Translations under genes and position numbers: made by a program
Source: Hemicordylus capensis
Lineage: Eukaryota; Chordata; Lepidosauria; Squamata; Cordylidae
NCBI RefSeq assembly: GCF_027244095.1
Contig: NC_069662.1
Location: forward strand, 57,064,001 to 57,128,000
Length of the DNA: 64,000 nucleotides
Reading direction: 5' to 3'
Notes under the pieces: model-generated
Told to the model about the DNA's origin: nothing
Database searches by the model: none
The model's input: the letters and a program-made list of their open reading frames with translations, nothing else
In this document: one piece after another, positions 32,426-42,935 of the stretch
How positions within the stretch are numbered: the stretch's first letter is position 1
How the letters are laid out: each line of letters starts with the position of its first letter

Positions 32426-33205
32426 CAGGTGAAACTCGGAAAATTAGAATATCGTGCAAAAGTCCATTAATTTCAGTAATGCAAATTAAAAGGTGAAACT
32501 GATATATGAGACAGACGCATTACATGCAAAGCGAGATAAGTCAAGCCTTAATTTGTTATAATTGTGATGATCGTGGCGTACAGCTCATGAAAACCCCAAA
32601 TCCACAATCCCAGAAAATTAGAATATTACATGGAACCAAGAAGACAAGGATTGAAGAATAGAACAATATCGGACCTCTGAAAAGTATAAGCATTCATATG
32701 TATTCAGTACTTGGTTTGGGCCCCTTTTGCAGCAATTACTGCCTCAATGCGGCGTGGCATGGATGCTATCCGCCTGTGACACTGATGAGGTATTATGGAA
32801 GACCAGGATGCTTCATTAGCGGCCTTCAGCTCTTCTGCATTGTTTGGTCTCATGTCTCTCATCCTTCTCTTGGCAATGCCCCATAGATTCTCTATGGGGT
32901 CAGGTCAGGCGAGTTTGCTGGCCAATCAAGCACAGTACACTGTATACTTTTCAGAGGTCCGATATTGTTCTATTCTTCAATCCTTGTCTTCTTGGTTCCA
33001 TGTAATATTCTAATTTTCTGGGATTGTGGATTTGGGGTTTTCATGAGCTGTACGCCATGATCATCACAATTATAACAAATTAAGGCTTGACTTATCTCGC
33101 TTTGCATGTAATGCGTCTGTCTCATATATCAGTTTCACCTTTTAATTTGCATTACTGAAATTAATGGACTTTTGCACGATATTTTAATTTTCCGAGTTTC
33201 ACCTG
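32426..33205 (-). mobile_element. Tc1/mariner deletion derivative, copy 2
   Basis: A 780-bp element has the same ends, arms and internal junction as copy 1 at 4592-5371, flanked by TA at 32424-32425 and 33206-33207. By-eye comparison gives about 16 differences, so the two are close relatives. The equal length and shared junction show both descend from one already deleted ancestor. Its right TA is shared with the target duplication of the hAT element at 33215. Confidence 0.92.
32704..32936 (-). pseudogene. Tc1 transposase C-terminal remnant
   Basis: It has the same content as 4870-5102: TVLDWPANSPDL at the upstream side and RLIASMPRRIEAVIAAKGAQ-type coding before the stop at 32704-32706 (here with one changed codon near the RLIAS block). 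It carries the same single-base loss after PDLTP as copy 1, so this lesion predates the spread of the derivative. Confidence 0.83.
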
Positions 33206-33214
33206 TATTCCAGG

Positions 33215-33385
33215 CAGGGGCGTAGCTAAGGGAGAGGGGGCCTGTGTTCACCCCTCTCCCCGGCGGCCCCTCAGAGTGAGGGAGATCATGAAGAAAATAG
33301 GAAAGGGTGGAGCTGTGGGGTCCTCAGGAGTTGCCTCCCACCGGGTTCTTTGAACCCATCCGCTTATATTATAGCGACACCCCTG
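33215..33385 (+). mobile_element. hAT-type MITE, CAGGGGCGTAGCTA family
   Basis: A 171-bp element begins CAGGGGCGTAGCTAAGG and ends ATAGCGACACCCCTG. The perfect duplication ATTCCAGG lies at 33207-33214 and 33386-33393. The first base of the duplicated target is the last base of the Tc1 TA, so this element inserted directly beside the Tc1 copy and after it. Confidence 0.88.
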
Positions 33386-33393
33386 ATTCCAGG

Positions 33394-34111
33394 CCTGAAC
33401 CCTGGCCTTGCAAACCTTTTCCAGGACTGAGCCCGGGCCCAGAATGAGTTCTGCCTTTCTCTCCGGGCCCCGATGTTTTTCTACATACATCACTTACCCG
33501 GTCTGATTGTGGTGCAACCAGAGGCCATGCTGGGGCCCATTGCCTTTGTTCGGCATCCTTTTGCTGGGGTTTATATTTCATACAAATCATTTAAGCCTTT
33601 TAGGCACAAGCATCGCCAGCCCCAGTGCAGCTGCCCTTGTCCCTTTTGTCCTTCTGAGGGAGCCCACCCGGCAAGTCTGTGGTGTTCTCTGACAGTGACG
33701 GATGGGCAGCTTTGTTTGCTGACTGAGTAAGATGTCGAATGGTTGATGAGGAGCCTCCATCTTGGCGTTTCACCTCCTGTGCCTCGCAGCCTTTGTTCAT
33801 GCAGCCCGGCGATTGGAATTATTTCTTGAAGTTCTTCTATCCTGCTATGCTACGTGGCAAACGGTGTTTGAAACTGCTGAGAGGAATTTCAGAAGCGAAC
33901 TCCTTGTTACACACAAACCAAGGCTTTTCTTTTTCAATAGACAACCACAGACTGACATACTTTACACAGCCCTGACCCAAATGCCATGCCCACCCACAGA
34001 ACTGTAGAGTTGTATTCACACATTATGTTCCATACTTGTACAAGTGTATCGTCTACCCAGGTCAGGGACCTAGCAAGGTTGGAATGGGCCTGGGACAAAA
34101 AGTGGAAATGA
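33394..34111. other. No recognised feature
   Basis: Looks single-copy. Several frames are open (33473-33730, 33739-34007) but none shows a known domain or exon borders. Confidence 0.35.
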
Positions 34112-34119
34112 GTCTCTGA

Positions 34120-34487
34120 CAGTGTTTCCTCTGGGTTTTTTTTTAAAAAAAATCTGTGTGCAGAATGTGTTTTGTTCTGGGTGGCAGTATCAAGGCAGTG
34201 CATGTGCATTCAGAATGGGGTTCCTGATTTAAGCTGAGTGGGATCTAACAGGGGCATAGCTATAATTGAGAAGATGGGTTCAAAGAACTCGGGCCCCCAA
34301 GCTCCAGGGGGGCCCCTAGCTCCACCCCTCCCTATTTTCCCCTCACTATGATAGGCTGCCGGGGAGAGGGGCGAACACGGGCCCCCTCTCCCATAGCTAA
34401 GCCCCTGGGATCTAAGATTAACTGAGCTGAGCAGACATCAAAAAAACATGTGAATGCACACATGCACATGCCTTAGAGAGGACACTG
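34120..34487. mobile_element. hAT-type MITE, 195-bp family, interrupted
   Basis: The ends CAGTGTTTCCTCTGG and CCTTAGAGAGGACACTG are flanked by GTCTCTGA (34112-34119) and GTCCATGA (34488-34495), which match at 6 of 8 positions. Without the nested insertion 34249-34407 and one target copy it is about 200 bp, the normal family length. Confidence 0.8.
34249..34407 (-). mobile_element. hAT-type MITE, CAGGGGCGTAGCTA family, nested
   Basis: A 159-bp reversed copy starts CAGGGGCATAGCTATAATTG and ends CATAGCTAAGCCCCTG. The perfect duplication GGATCTAA lies at 34241-34248 and 34408-34415. It sits inside another hAT-type MITE whose own duplication has decayed, so this insertion is later. Confidence 0.9.
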
Positions 34488-35092
34488 GTCCATGACCCCC
34501 CACCTTCCTGCCTTCCTCTTTGGAAAGATGGGAGGGGGAGAGCCTGCCAAAGGTACAGATCTGTACACAGGTACTGTTCTTCACATGTTAAGCTGAACAC
34601 AGGTAGAGCAGTACACTTCATGTCTGTATGATGCATTTCAAAGGCCTGTATCCAGCTTCATTTTAAAAATGAATTTGGGTACAGTCATTTACATAAACAC
34701 ATGTGCAAGTGTACAGACATCTCTTTACATTCGTACAACATAACATCTGAAAGCAGCTACTGTGACACCCCCTCAGTGGCGTTAGGAAAGAGGAACTTCA
34801 TTTGAGGGCATTTTGGAGGGGAGAGGCAGCAGAAGCAACGGGGGTGTGAAACCCATTTCTGCTGTGACTCCTCCCAGCTGCTTCTCCTTGCAAACACAGG
34901 TCAGCAACGTCCCCATGGTGGGGCAGGGTAGAGGAGAATGTCTGGGGAAGGAATTGTAGTAGAAAAGTGGGGAATAGGAAGAATGTAAACTCTAACAAAA
35001 GCAGCTGTTGAGGTTTTGTTCCATTTATTTGGGTAGAATTAGACCTGGTCATTTTGTTACCTGAGGAGGACAAAATGGAATCCTCTCCTTAA

Positions 35093-35290
35093 TACATTCT
35101 TATCGCATTCTTCCTCTGAGGAGCTCAAGGTGTCATACAGATTCTCTCCCCCACCATTTTATCCTCACAACAGGTGGTTTCGGCTGAGAGTAGGTGATTT
35201 GCCCATAGAGTTAGCTTTAAGGCTGAGTGGGGATTTAAACCTGGCTGTTGCTGGTATTAGATTGACACCCTAACCACTATACCACACTGG
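35093..35290 (-). mobile_element. Sauria-type SINE, diverged
   Basis: The reversed SINE order is TCTGAGGAGCTCAAGGTG, TTTATCCTCACAACAGG, GGCTGAGTGGGGATTTAAAC, CTAACCACTATACCACACTGG. Several short gaps make it an older copy. Confidence 0.7.
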
Positions 35291-35560
35291 CCCTCATATA
35301 CCTTGCCAAAACAGAGCTGTTCGGGGAAGCATTTGGCACTTTTTAACTGTGTTTAGTAGCAACTGCCTTTTACTCCTGATGAGTTTGAGTTTTCTGTAAT
35401 GCTACTAATTTGTTAATTTAAGTTGCTGTGATGATTTTTGTTTTATTGGGGTTTTTTTTTAGATTGTATGATAGTTTCAATAGTGTTGTAAGCTGCCTTT
35501 GGGAGTTGTTGATCCAAATGGCAAGATATACATATGTCAATGAATAATTAAGGAGTACAT
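35291..35560 (+). mobile_element. L2-like LINE 3' end
   Basis: GAGCTGTTCGGGGAAGCATTTGG, a T-rich stretch, GTTGTAAGCTGCCTTTGGGA and GGCAAGATATACATATGTCA follow the plus-strand 3' end of L2-like LINEs. No reverse-transcriptase segment remains. Confidence 0.5.
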
Positions 35561-38500
35561 CCATCTGTGGTGTGCCCCTCTCTAGATGACAGTATGTGAT
35601 CCTGATGGCAGCATCTCAAAAGCAGCAAAGCAGGGCTGAAAGCCATACAGCCGCGCTTCCCTACACTTCTATATCTGAGGCTGCACTGCACACCCTTTTA
35701 CAGTATGTGTAAGTCTAAGGAATTACCTGTCCTCAGATAACCCCTTATCCTGTGTTTCTGCATGACTCACTACTCTGAACATGCCTCCACTTGGATCAGG
35801 CAACCCTGGTGATCTCCATATCTGGAGGGATAGCATGCTTCAGTCATACCTGAGGCAGAGATGGGGCAGCTGGTTGCTGATCGGCTGCCTCTGGTTTAAG
35901 GGGTTTTCCTAGCTAAATAGCTGAGTTTCCTAAATAGCTAGGAAAGCCCCTTAAACCAGAGGCAGTGGACCTATCCGCTATATGATCCACTAGTACTTAC
36001 TAGTCTTAATATCCAGAAGTGCAGAAGCAGAATAATCTACAGCTGCTGGGGGCTTACAACAAGAGATGGATATTCCCATCATGCTCGGCTTAGGACTCTT
36101 CTTGTCCTCCTGTGACCATTGTCAGTAGAGAAGCTGCTGTGCTAGAAAGACTGCTAATCTGTCCCACAAGGCAGACTTCCCACAAGGCAACTTAAATTGG
36201 CACTGCAGTGTCAGAATTAAGATCAATTTGTGAATGTTCTGATGGGGTTGCAATATTCTTGAAGAAAGACGGGAAGAATTTTAGCCTTGAGGGAGGAAAC
36301 TAGAGAAAACAAACTGGGAAAAGTTGTTTAGAACTGCTCCTACTCAGGGAGCCAGCAGGACAGGAAGGAAGGGTGTAGGGTGAAAGGTTCTGCCCATAAC
36401 AATGAATATGTGGTGGCCCCAGGAAGTGACAGGTCTCTGTTACCTAATCCACGCCTTACAAATGACAGGGCTTGTACATAAGACACTGGCGTGATTTCAC
36501 ACCCTGAATTACAGTCCTGAAGTGCTCCTTGAGATGACACCCTTCTAATTAGAAGTCCAATCATGTTGGAGTCAGAGGGCCCAAAGCATGCCAAACTGGC
36601 CTTTGGTGGAATGCTGTGGTGGTGATTTTGAGGAGGAGGAGAGTCTGTCTCTTCCCAGGGCAGGAACCTTGTCCTGAAATGCAGAGAATAATTTAAACTG
36701 AAACAAATTTGGGGAGCAGGGGTGGAATTCCCAACAAATTATCCTACTTAGAATTTGCCTTGAATAATCAGGTGTTCTATTGTCTTCTCATTCTTGTTTG
36801 TTTACAGCATTCTCAAGCTTGGTTGCTGTTGGTATAGGACTTTAAGGATATAAAACTTAAGAAAACAATGCGCATTGTAAAGTACTGAATTTGACAGGCT
36901 GATAATGAACGTTATTACCTTTAAAATGCACCTAGAGTGGGGAAGGGAGGGCTGGGCTCGGGAGTGGGGTGAGGTGGGGGAACTGGGAAAGGCGTTGTAA
37001 AATACAAAATGTCAAAAAACATTAAATTTTTTAAAAATGCACCTGCGCTCCCCTTCTTTTTACAAAAATACCTAAAATGGCAATTCATAATTTAAGTTTC
37101 AGAACTGGACCTGTCACATTTTGGAGTTCAAAAATTCATATTTAATTTCAAAGATATTTTGTTTTGGCTCTACAAAATGACTCCTTCCATCTCCTGCTCA
37201 TAAAATAGTCCTAGCAAATCTGCATGGATTTCTGTGTTGAGTGATTCCCCCTCTGTGGGAATCATTCAAAAAATGAAAGAGGCCTTTACTCTCAAACCAG
37301 CTTGAGATCAGGAGCCTGTTGGAACTTGGAGCGGAGCTCTCCTTATCCCTGCATCTTTGTTCAGACTTTGCAAATCCTGGTGTAAGCCAACATGCAGAAT
37401 AGCATGGACCTCCGTATCAGCCATGTGTGCAGCCATCACTGTGCATTAAGGAAGTAATATGTGACCCAGCCCTTCCTATGGATGGATGGATGGGCAGACG
37501 GACTTCACCCCAATTCTGCGTTTCACTCATTTCTTGAAGGTAAAGAATGATTATGAATGTCTGCATCACACATATATTGGTCCATATGAACGCTTCAGTC
37601 ACACTTTACTTCCGATTATGTGGGGAGTACTTATTCTTTCTCTGTTCAACTTTCATCTTCTCACCTCCCTCTATTGCTTCCTTTGTATCAAGAGTTAGAT
37701 TGCAAGTTTCTTGGGGCAGAGATCTTTCATCTTATTGTTACTGCAGCATTATATTTATTATTATTGTTGTTATTTTGATGTTGCCAGCATCCTAGCACAT
37801 GTAGGCTATGACTGGGAGCTTCAGCATCTGAAAAGGTCTCTAGAATAAAGGGAATTTGATTTCAAAGAGGGAAAGAAAGGCAGGAGGCAGTGGGAGATGT
37901 TGTTCTGCTTTCCTGGCTGTAATTGTCTCATGACCTTTTGTCGATTTTACTGTCAAGGTGATGCCTCTGGGTTTTTTTTTTTATTAAGCCTTTTCCTCAA
38001 CCACTTTCTGCTGACTCGCTGTGTTTTGTGAGAACAAATTGTCCTGGGCTGAAAACAGCTTGCCACTGGCATTCCTTGGGAACCAGACACGAGATGCTTG
38101 TGCACAGCTGTTCTTGCGTGAGCAGGTTTTTTGTATGTGTCATTTCACGTTTTCTCAGGTCTGTGCACGAACTACTATCTCTGGGAAGGCCTCTTTTTGA
38201 GAATTCTTGTCGAGGACTCCCATTTATTTTAAAAAATCTCCAAACCTTCATGGTTCATGATTATAGTCAACCCCCCTTCTTTTTCTTTCTTTCTTTTTTT
38301 AAACTGCTAATTAATGTCTCTATGACAGGCAAGTAGTGAGGAGGACCCATACCTTGCAGGAATCCCATGATGGGAAAGGGAGGAACACATCCTTCCACAG
38401 AAATGAAAAAATATCATGTAAAGGACATTGATTGTGCCAGACCCTAACTTCATTGTGTTAAAATTCATCCAGAGAACATTTAACATTTTGAAAAACTGGA

Positions 38501-39335
38501 GTTGGAAGAAAGGGGCACCTGCTTCTTTATTACTTCAGAGTAGAATTCAGAACAGGTTCTGGGGCTCAAGTCCTGGTTCAGATTAAGCCCTGTTTCATCT
38601 AGCTCAGTCATTGCTGACAAAATATTGGTCGACTGGCGTGTGTGAAGGCCTGCGTTGCCCCCCCCCCCCCCACCACCACCACAGCTGCATGCTTTAAAAA
38701 TATTCTCCTCACTATTACTGAAATATCAGATATTTAACAGAATTTGCTTAATAACAATGCCTTTCATTTTGTGCCCAACATTTCATTTCCATTTCTATGG
38801 GATTGGGGGGTGGGTGGCTGAGGTTACAAATGACATCTTTTGGAACAGCTTATTGTCAGGAGAGATCCTGAAGTATTCCCTATAATTAGAGCACGAGGGA
38901 GTCCCTCCTACTAAAGACAAGATGATTGCCTCTGACAGGGAGAATTGTGCTAGTTATAAAGCCTCTAGAAAGTGTGGTTTCAGCATTCGGAGAAATGTGG
39001 GAGTTAGCTTTCCCCTTCCTCTATGACTATAACACTGAGATATAGATCAAGAATTTGTTTCATTTCTTATATTGCATATATGTATTGCTTTTAAAGATAA
39101 GCTGCATGCGCAGGAGTGTGGGCGGTGCTCCTACTAACCGTGTTGCATTGCACAGTATGTGAGCAACCAGCTTCCATTTAAAAGGAAAAGACATAAAATA
39201 TTAAAACAACAGTTGAAACAGCAGTTTCTGGAAAAGAAAATCATAGTCAATGCAGTCAGTCAGATAAAGCCTTTTAAAAATGAGCAGGAGTCTGCAGAAT
39301 CAATTAAAAGTCTGAAAAAAAATAGAAATGTCTTA
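35561..39335. other. Largely single-copy stretch, no gene recognised
   Basis: At about 3.8 kb this is the longest part of the left 53 kb without a clear transposon. It holds a short inverted pair (AAGGGGTTTTCCTAGCTA near 35898 and TAGCTAGGAAAGCCCCTTAA near 35935), a C-run at 38659-38670 and a tail-like AGATTGCAAGTTTCTTGGGG at about 37697. No open frame shows a known domain. Confidence 0.4.
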
Positions 39336-39692
39336 GGAACATAGGAGACTGCCATATACTGAGTCAGACTATTGGTCTATCTAGCTCAGCATTGTCTTCA
39401 CAGACTGGCAGCAGCTTCTCCAAGGTTGCTGGCAGGAATCTCTGTATGCTTTGGTAGTTTGTTGGTTCAATAAAAAAATCTTGTCCTATTAAAAAAATAA
39501 ATCTTATCCTATCTTGGAGAAGCCAGGGAGGGAACTTGAAACCTTCTGCTCTTCCCAGAGTAGCTTCATCCCCTGAGGGGAATATCTTGCAGTGCTCACA
39601 CAACAAGTCTCCCATTCAGATGCAACCAGGGCAGACCCTGCCTAGCTATGGGGACAAGCCATGCTTGCTGCCACAAGACCAGTTCTCCTCTC
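39336..39692 (-). mobile_element. 5S-rRNA-derived SINE with internal insertion
   Basis: The minus strand begins near CTGGTCTTGTGGCAGCAAGC, passes the decayed 5S block and ends GGCAGTCTCCTATGTTCC. An A/T-rich addition of about 50 bp (39455-39510, with two ATCTTATCCTAT-like repeats) interrupts the body. Confidence 0.75.
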
Positions 39693-39779
39693 TTCAGAGC
39701 CATGGTGCCAGCGCTGAGAAGGCCCTGTCATTAATACTTGTCAACTATCTTTAGGTGAGTGGGCAGGCCAGAGAGCAGG

Positions 39780-40200
39780 GCTCGAGATTCAAATCTTAAT
39801 GCGTGGGTAGGTTCGTTTGGGGGTAAACAGCCCATAAGATTATTTGGCCCCAGGCTGCATAGGGTTTAAAGAGAATGACTAGCTCTTTAAATTGAACCTG
39901 GAAATGAATTGGCAACCAGTATGCCTGGTACTGGCAAGGATGATATGTGCCTTGCCCCTTTCAAAAACGTGGTGGCCATATTTTAAACCAGTTGAAGTTT
40001 TCAAACCACTTTTAAAGGCAGCCCCACGCAGAGGGCATTATAGCAGTCTAGTGCAGAAGTCTGCGTGTAACTGAGGCTACAGCTGGTTTCTCTAGATAGG
40101 GCTGTAGCTGGCAAATCAACTGAAGCTGATATGAGATGCTCCTTGCAATTGCTGTCACCATCTAAGAATACTATTGGGCCCAAGAGCACCTCTGCACTAC
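39780..40200 (-). mobile_element. L2-like LINE fragment
   Basis: The minus strand encodes LDCYNALCVGLPLKVV (about 40001-40050), then a QLVWNMATTFLK-like stretch and LVASAGILVANSFPG-type decayed post-RT sequence. No 3' tail was recognised and both ends are ragged. Confidence 0.6.
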
Positions 40201-40674
40201 ACACCTGCTTCTTACAGGAGTATATGGAGACTTTTGGTTGGGGGTTGTGGAACTCCCTTCCACTAGACTTTCTTCAAAACCAAATCCTATATTCTATTCT
40301 TCTCTTCTCTTCTGCGTAAACTGTAAACAGATGATAATAAAATATCAATTTCTGAGTGTTTGGGGGAGTTATCTGTTTAAGGCAGATATTTAGTGGCCAG
40401 GCTTAATCTGAGAGAGAAAAATACATATAGCGTGCCTTCGGAGTGTATTTTGGTTTGGGATATTTTTAATCTTTTGATTTTGCCTTGATACATTTATAGC
40501 GTGCATTTTTAGAGGGTTTTTTTTTTTTTAAAGTTGGCTTTAAATAAGAAAGAACTTAACCCAGTTCCTTTCATATAATATGAAATAAAACCCATATTCA
40601 TTTAAGAGGCTACGTTGGAAGACAGTTTGTCCTTCTTAACTACCCCCATAGCCAAGGCTTTGCATATATATCGT
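40201..40674. other. No gene recognised
   Basis: Possible L2-type 3' DNA at 40220-40350 (GGAACTCCCTTCCACTAGAC), otherwise undistinguished AT-rich sequence. Confidence 0.35.
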
Positions 40675-40682
40675 TGATGATA

Positions 40683-40844
40683 CAGGGGTGTAGCTAGGGG
40701 AGAGGGGGCCCGTGTTCACCCCTCTTTCCGGTGGAGTGAGAGAGATAATGCAAAAAATAGGGAGGGGTGGAGCTGGGGGGGCCATCAGGAGCTCAGGGGC
40801 CTGGGTTCTTTGAACCCATCCACTCAATTATAGCTACATCCCTG
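40683..40844 (+). mobile_element. hAT-type MITE, CAGGGGCGTAGCTA family
   Basis: A 162-bp element begins CAGGGGTGTAGCTAGGG and ends TTATAGCTACATCCCTG. Flanks TGATGATA (40675-40682) and TGATAATA (40845-40852) match at 7 of 8 positions. Confidence 0.85.
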
Positions 40845-40852
40845 TGATAATA

Positions 40853-41215
40853 CTTGATCTTCAACACATAATTCAGCATCCTGGAAGTCTCAGCGTTCAT
40901 GTTTGTTTTTAAAGGCAGCCAAGTTTCTAGCCCTTAAAGATAAGGCAGTAGACTTAGGATGAGGAATGTCTGATGCAATCTCAGAAGACTTTACTCCCTC
41001 CCTATGAGTGTTAGAAGCAAAATACTTTATGCAAAAATAGAACAAATATATCCATGTCTGATCCAACTGCATAGTTAATTCAGCTTGCAGACTGTGGCTT
41101 TTCTTGAAGTAGAGGCTGGTTTTTAATTAGTCACTGGCTACCTCCCCCGCTACCCATCTTCTTTACTAAAATAAAAATCCAGAGAATCTGCAGCTGGTTT
41201 GAGATTGGTCTCAAT
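40853..41215. other. No recognised feature
   Basis: No exon, RNA gene or repeat family was recognised. Confidence 0.35.
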
Positions 41216-41350
41216 GTACTAAATAAATAAAATAAATATTTTATTGTATTTTAAATTGTTTTAATTATGTTAATATTTTAATGGTTTTTTATTGTGAACA
41301 ACCCAGGGACTTTTTTTGTATGGGGCAGTATATCAATGTACTAAATACAT
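41216..41350 (+). mobile_element. L2-like 3' tail
   Basis: A T/A-rich stretch with TAAATTGTTTTAATTATG and GTGAACAACCCAGGGAC, then GGGGCAGTATATCAATG, resembles the plus-strand 3' end of L2-like elements. Confidence 0.5.
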
Positions 41351-41670
41351 AATCGTGGTCCTTTATCACTTCTTCATTATCTGCTCCCCTTTTCCCTTTT
41401 GTGACCTGTTGGCTGTTTTGGTGCTGTCTCTACAAGGGTCAGACGAGCTGTTACATAAATACACAGGCTCGCTCGATTTAACTGAGCCAGGGGATAAGCT
41501 GGCAGGATAAAAATAATTGATTTTGCTAAATCTGGAGACGGGGTTATCCTGATGGTGGCATGGCACAGCTGCTGGAGGGATATCACACATAATCTTGCAC
41601 TGGCCTCTCCTGATCCTAGGCACACACGTTCAGTCGACATTTTTTGCAGCATTTATTCAGCTAGCAGAAG

Positions 41671-41896
41671 GTAGGTAAAGTGTGCCATCAAGTCGATTTT
41701 GACTCCTGGTGCCCACAGAGCCCTGTGGTTTTCTTTTGATAGAATACAGGAGGGGTTTACCATTGCCTCCTCTCACGCAGTCTGAGATGATGCCTTTCAG
41801 CATCTTCCTATAGCACTGCTGCCCGATATAGTACCAGTGTGGATTTGAACCGGCAACCTTCTGAAGCTTGTTAGTCAAGCATTTCCCTGCTGCACA
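41671..41896 (-). mobile_element. tRNA-derived SINE
   Basis: The minus strand starts TGCAGCAGGGAAATGCTTGA and has a B-box-like GCCGGTTCAAATCC. The body follows, with GCAATGGTAAACCCCTCCTG and GCACCAGGAGTCAAAATCGA, and then TGATGGCACACTTTACCTAC. The same 3' half occurs at 10225-10338. It is distinct from both the Sauria and 5S SINEs. Confidence 0.75.
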
Positions 41897-41899
41897 GAA

Positions 41900-42649
41900 C
41901 CAGATCTTAATTGCAAATAGGGCTTAGCTCCAGAACCTCTTTTTAGTGCCGGCACTAAACCCCCCTCGGAACAGTAAGAAAGATGCAGCACCTCTGAGCA
42001 GGTGCAGAGTGTCTTCTCCTGAGCAGGGAGTAATGCTAGCCAGCCCTGACAACTGACTTGGAGGGGAACATTTTTCTAGGCAGAGAGCATTTGTTCCAGA
42101 CAGGCTTGAGACTCTCAACAGCTTTCATTTTAGAAATTAGGCTCTGTCTGTTTTTTATAGTTATCTCAAGGACATGTAAGGAGAAAGGCTGACATTCAGA
42201 GTAAGAAACCTGCATGTGGAATAAGCACTCTTGCACTAACTTAAGAGGGTGGCTGAGTTGTGCTAAAAATGGTGATTCTACAAGAGCACTATTGTGTGAG
42301 AGCATTCTTGCGCCAAAGCTTCCATGGACATAAATGAAGCGTGCTGCAGTTGTGCATTGTTGTGCAAGGGCAAGCATGCTTGTGGTAGCCCAACATTAGT
42401 GGGGAGCACAAGACTTATTTAATTTATTTATTTATCATATTTTTTATACCGCCTGATATGTAAATCTCTAGCACTATTAGCTAGTGCAACAGTTTTGCAC
42501 TAGCATAAAGTGCTTCCACAAGGAGGTTGTTGCTCTCTGGATGTCAGCCACTGAGTTTACCACAGGGCTAACCACTCCAGGCTTGCTTTCGATTAAGTGT
42601 CTTTGAATGGATGAAGTGGCACTCAGCGATGGACTGAGATCCATTACTA
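41900..42649. other. No gene; L2-type tail at 42416-42475
   Basis: Mostly single-copy looking. The stretch 42416-42475 (TTATTTATCATATTTTTTAT, ACCGCCTGATATGTAAATCT) is a short reversed LINE/SINE tail. Confidence 0.4.
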
Positions 42650-42865
42650 CAACTACTATGAATATTTATATACCGCTTTTCAACAAAGTTCCCAAAGTGG
42701 TTTACATAGAGAGTTGAAAATAAATAAATAAAATGGCTCCCTGTCCCCCAAAGGGCTCACAATCTAAAAAAGAAACATAAGACAAGACACCAGTAACAGC
42801 CACTGGAGGGATGCTGTGCTGGGGATGGATAGGGCCAGTTGCTCTCCTCCTCCTAAATAAAGAGA
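42650..42865 (-). mobile_element. Tail-type repeat, uninterrupted copy
   Basis: TATATACCGCTTTTCAACAA, AAGTGGTTTACATAGAGAG, CCCAAAGGGCTCACAATCTA, CCACTGGAGGGATGCTGTGC and GATAGGGCCAGTTGCTCT follow in order. This copy shows that the halves flanking the insertions at 11979 and 21706 were once continuous. Confidence 0.72.
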
Positions 42866-42935
42866 ATTGCAACTTTGCTCAGTTAGCATTCCTTGGGAAC
42901 ATTCCTGAGCTTTGTGAGCCTAGCAAGGCGGGACA

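Noticed and set aside
33473-33730. Cysteine-rich frame considered as a possible CISD3 or metal-binding exon
   Set aside because: The cysteines do not follow the CDGSH spacing, there is no splice context, and neighbouring frames are equally open.
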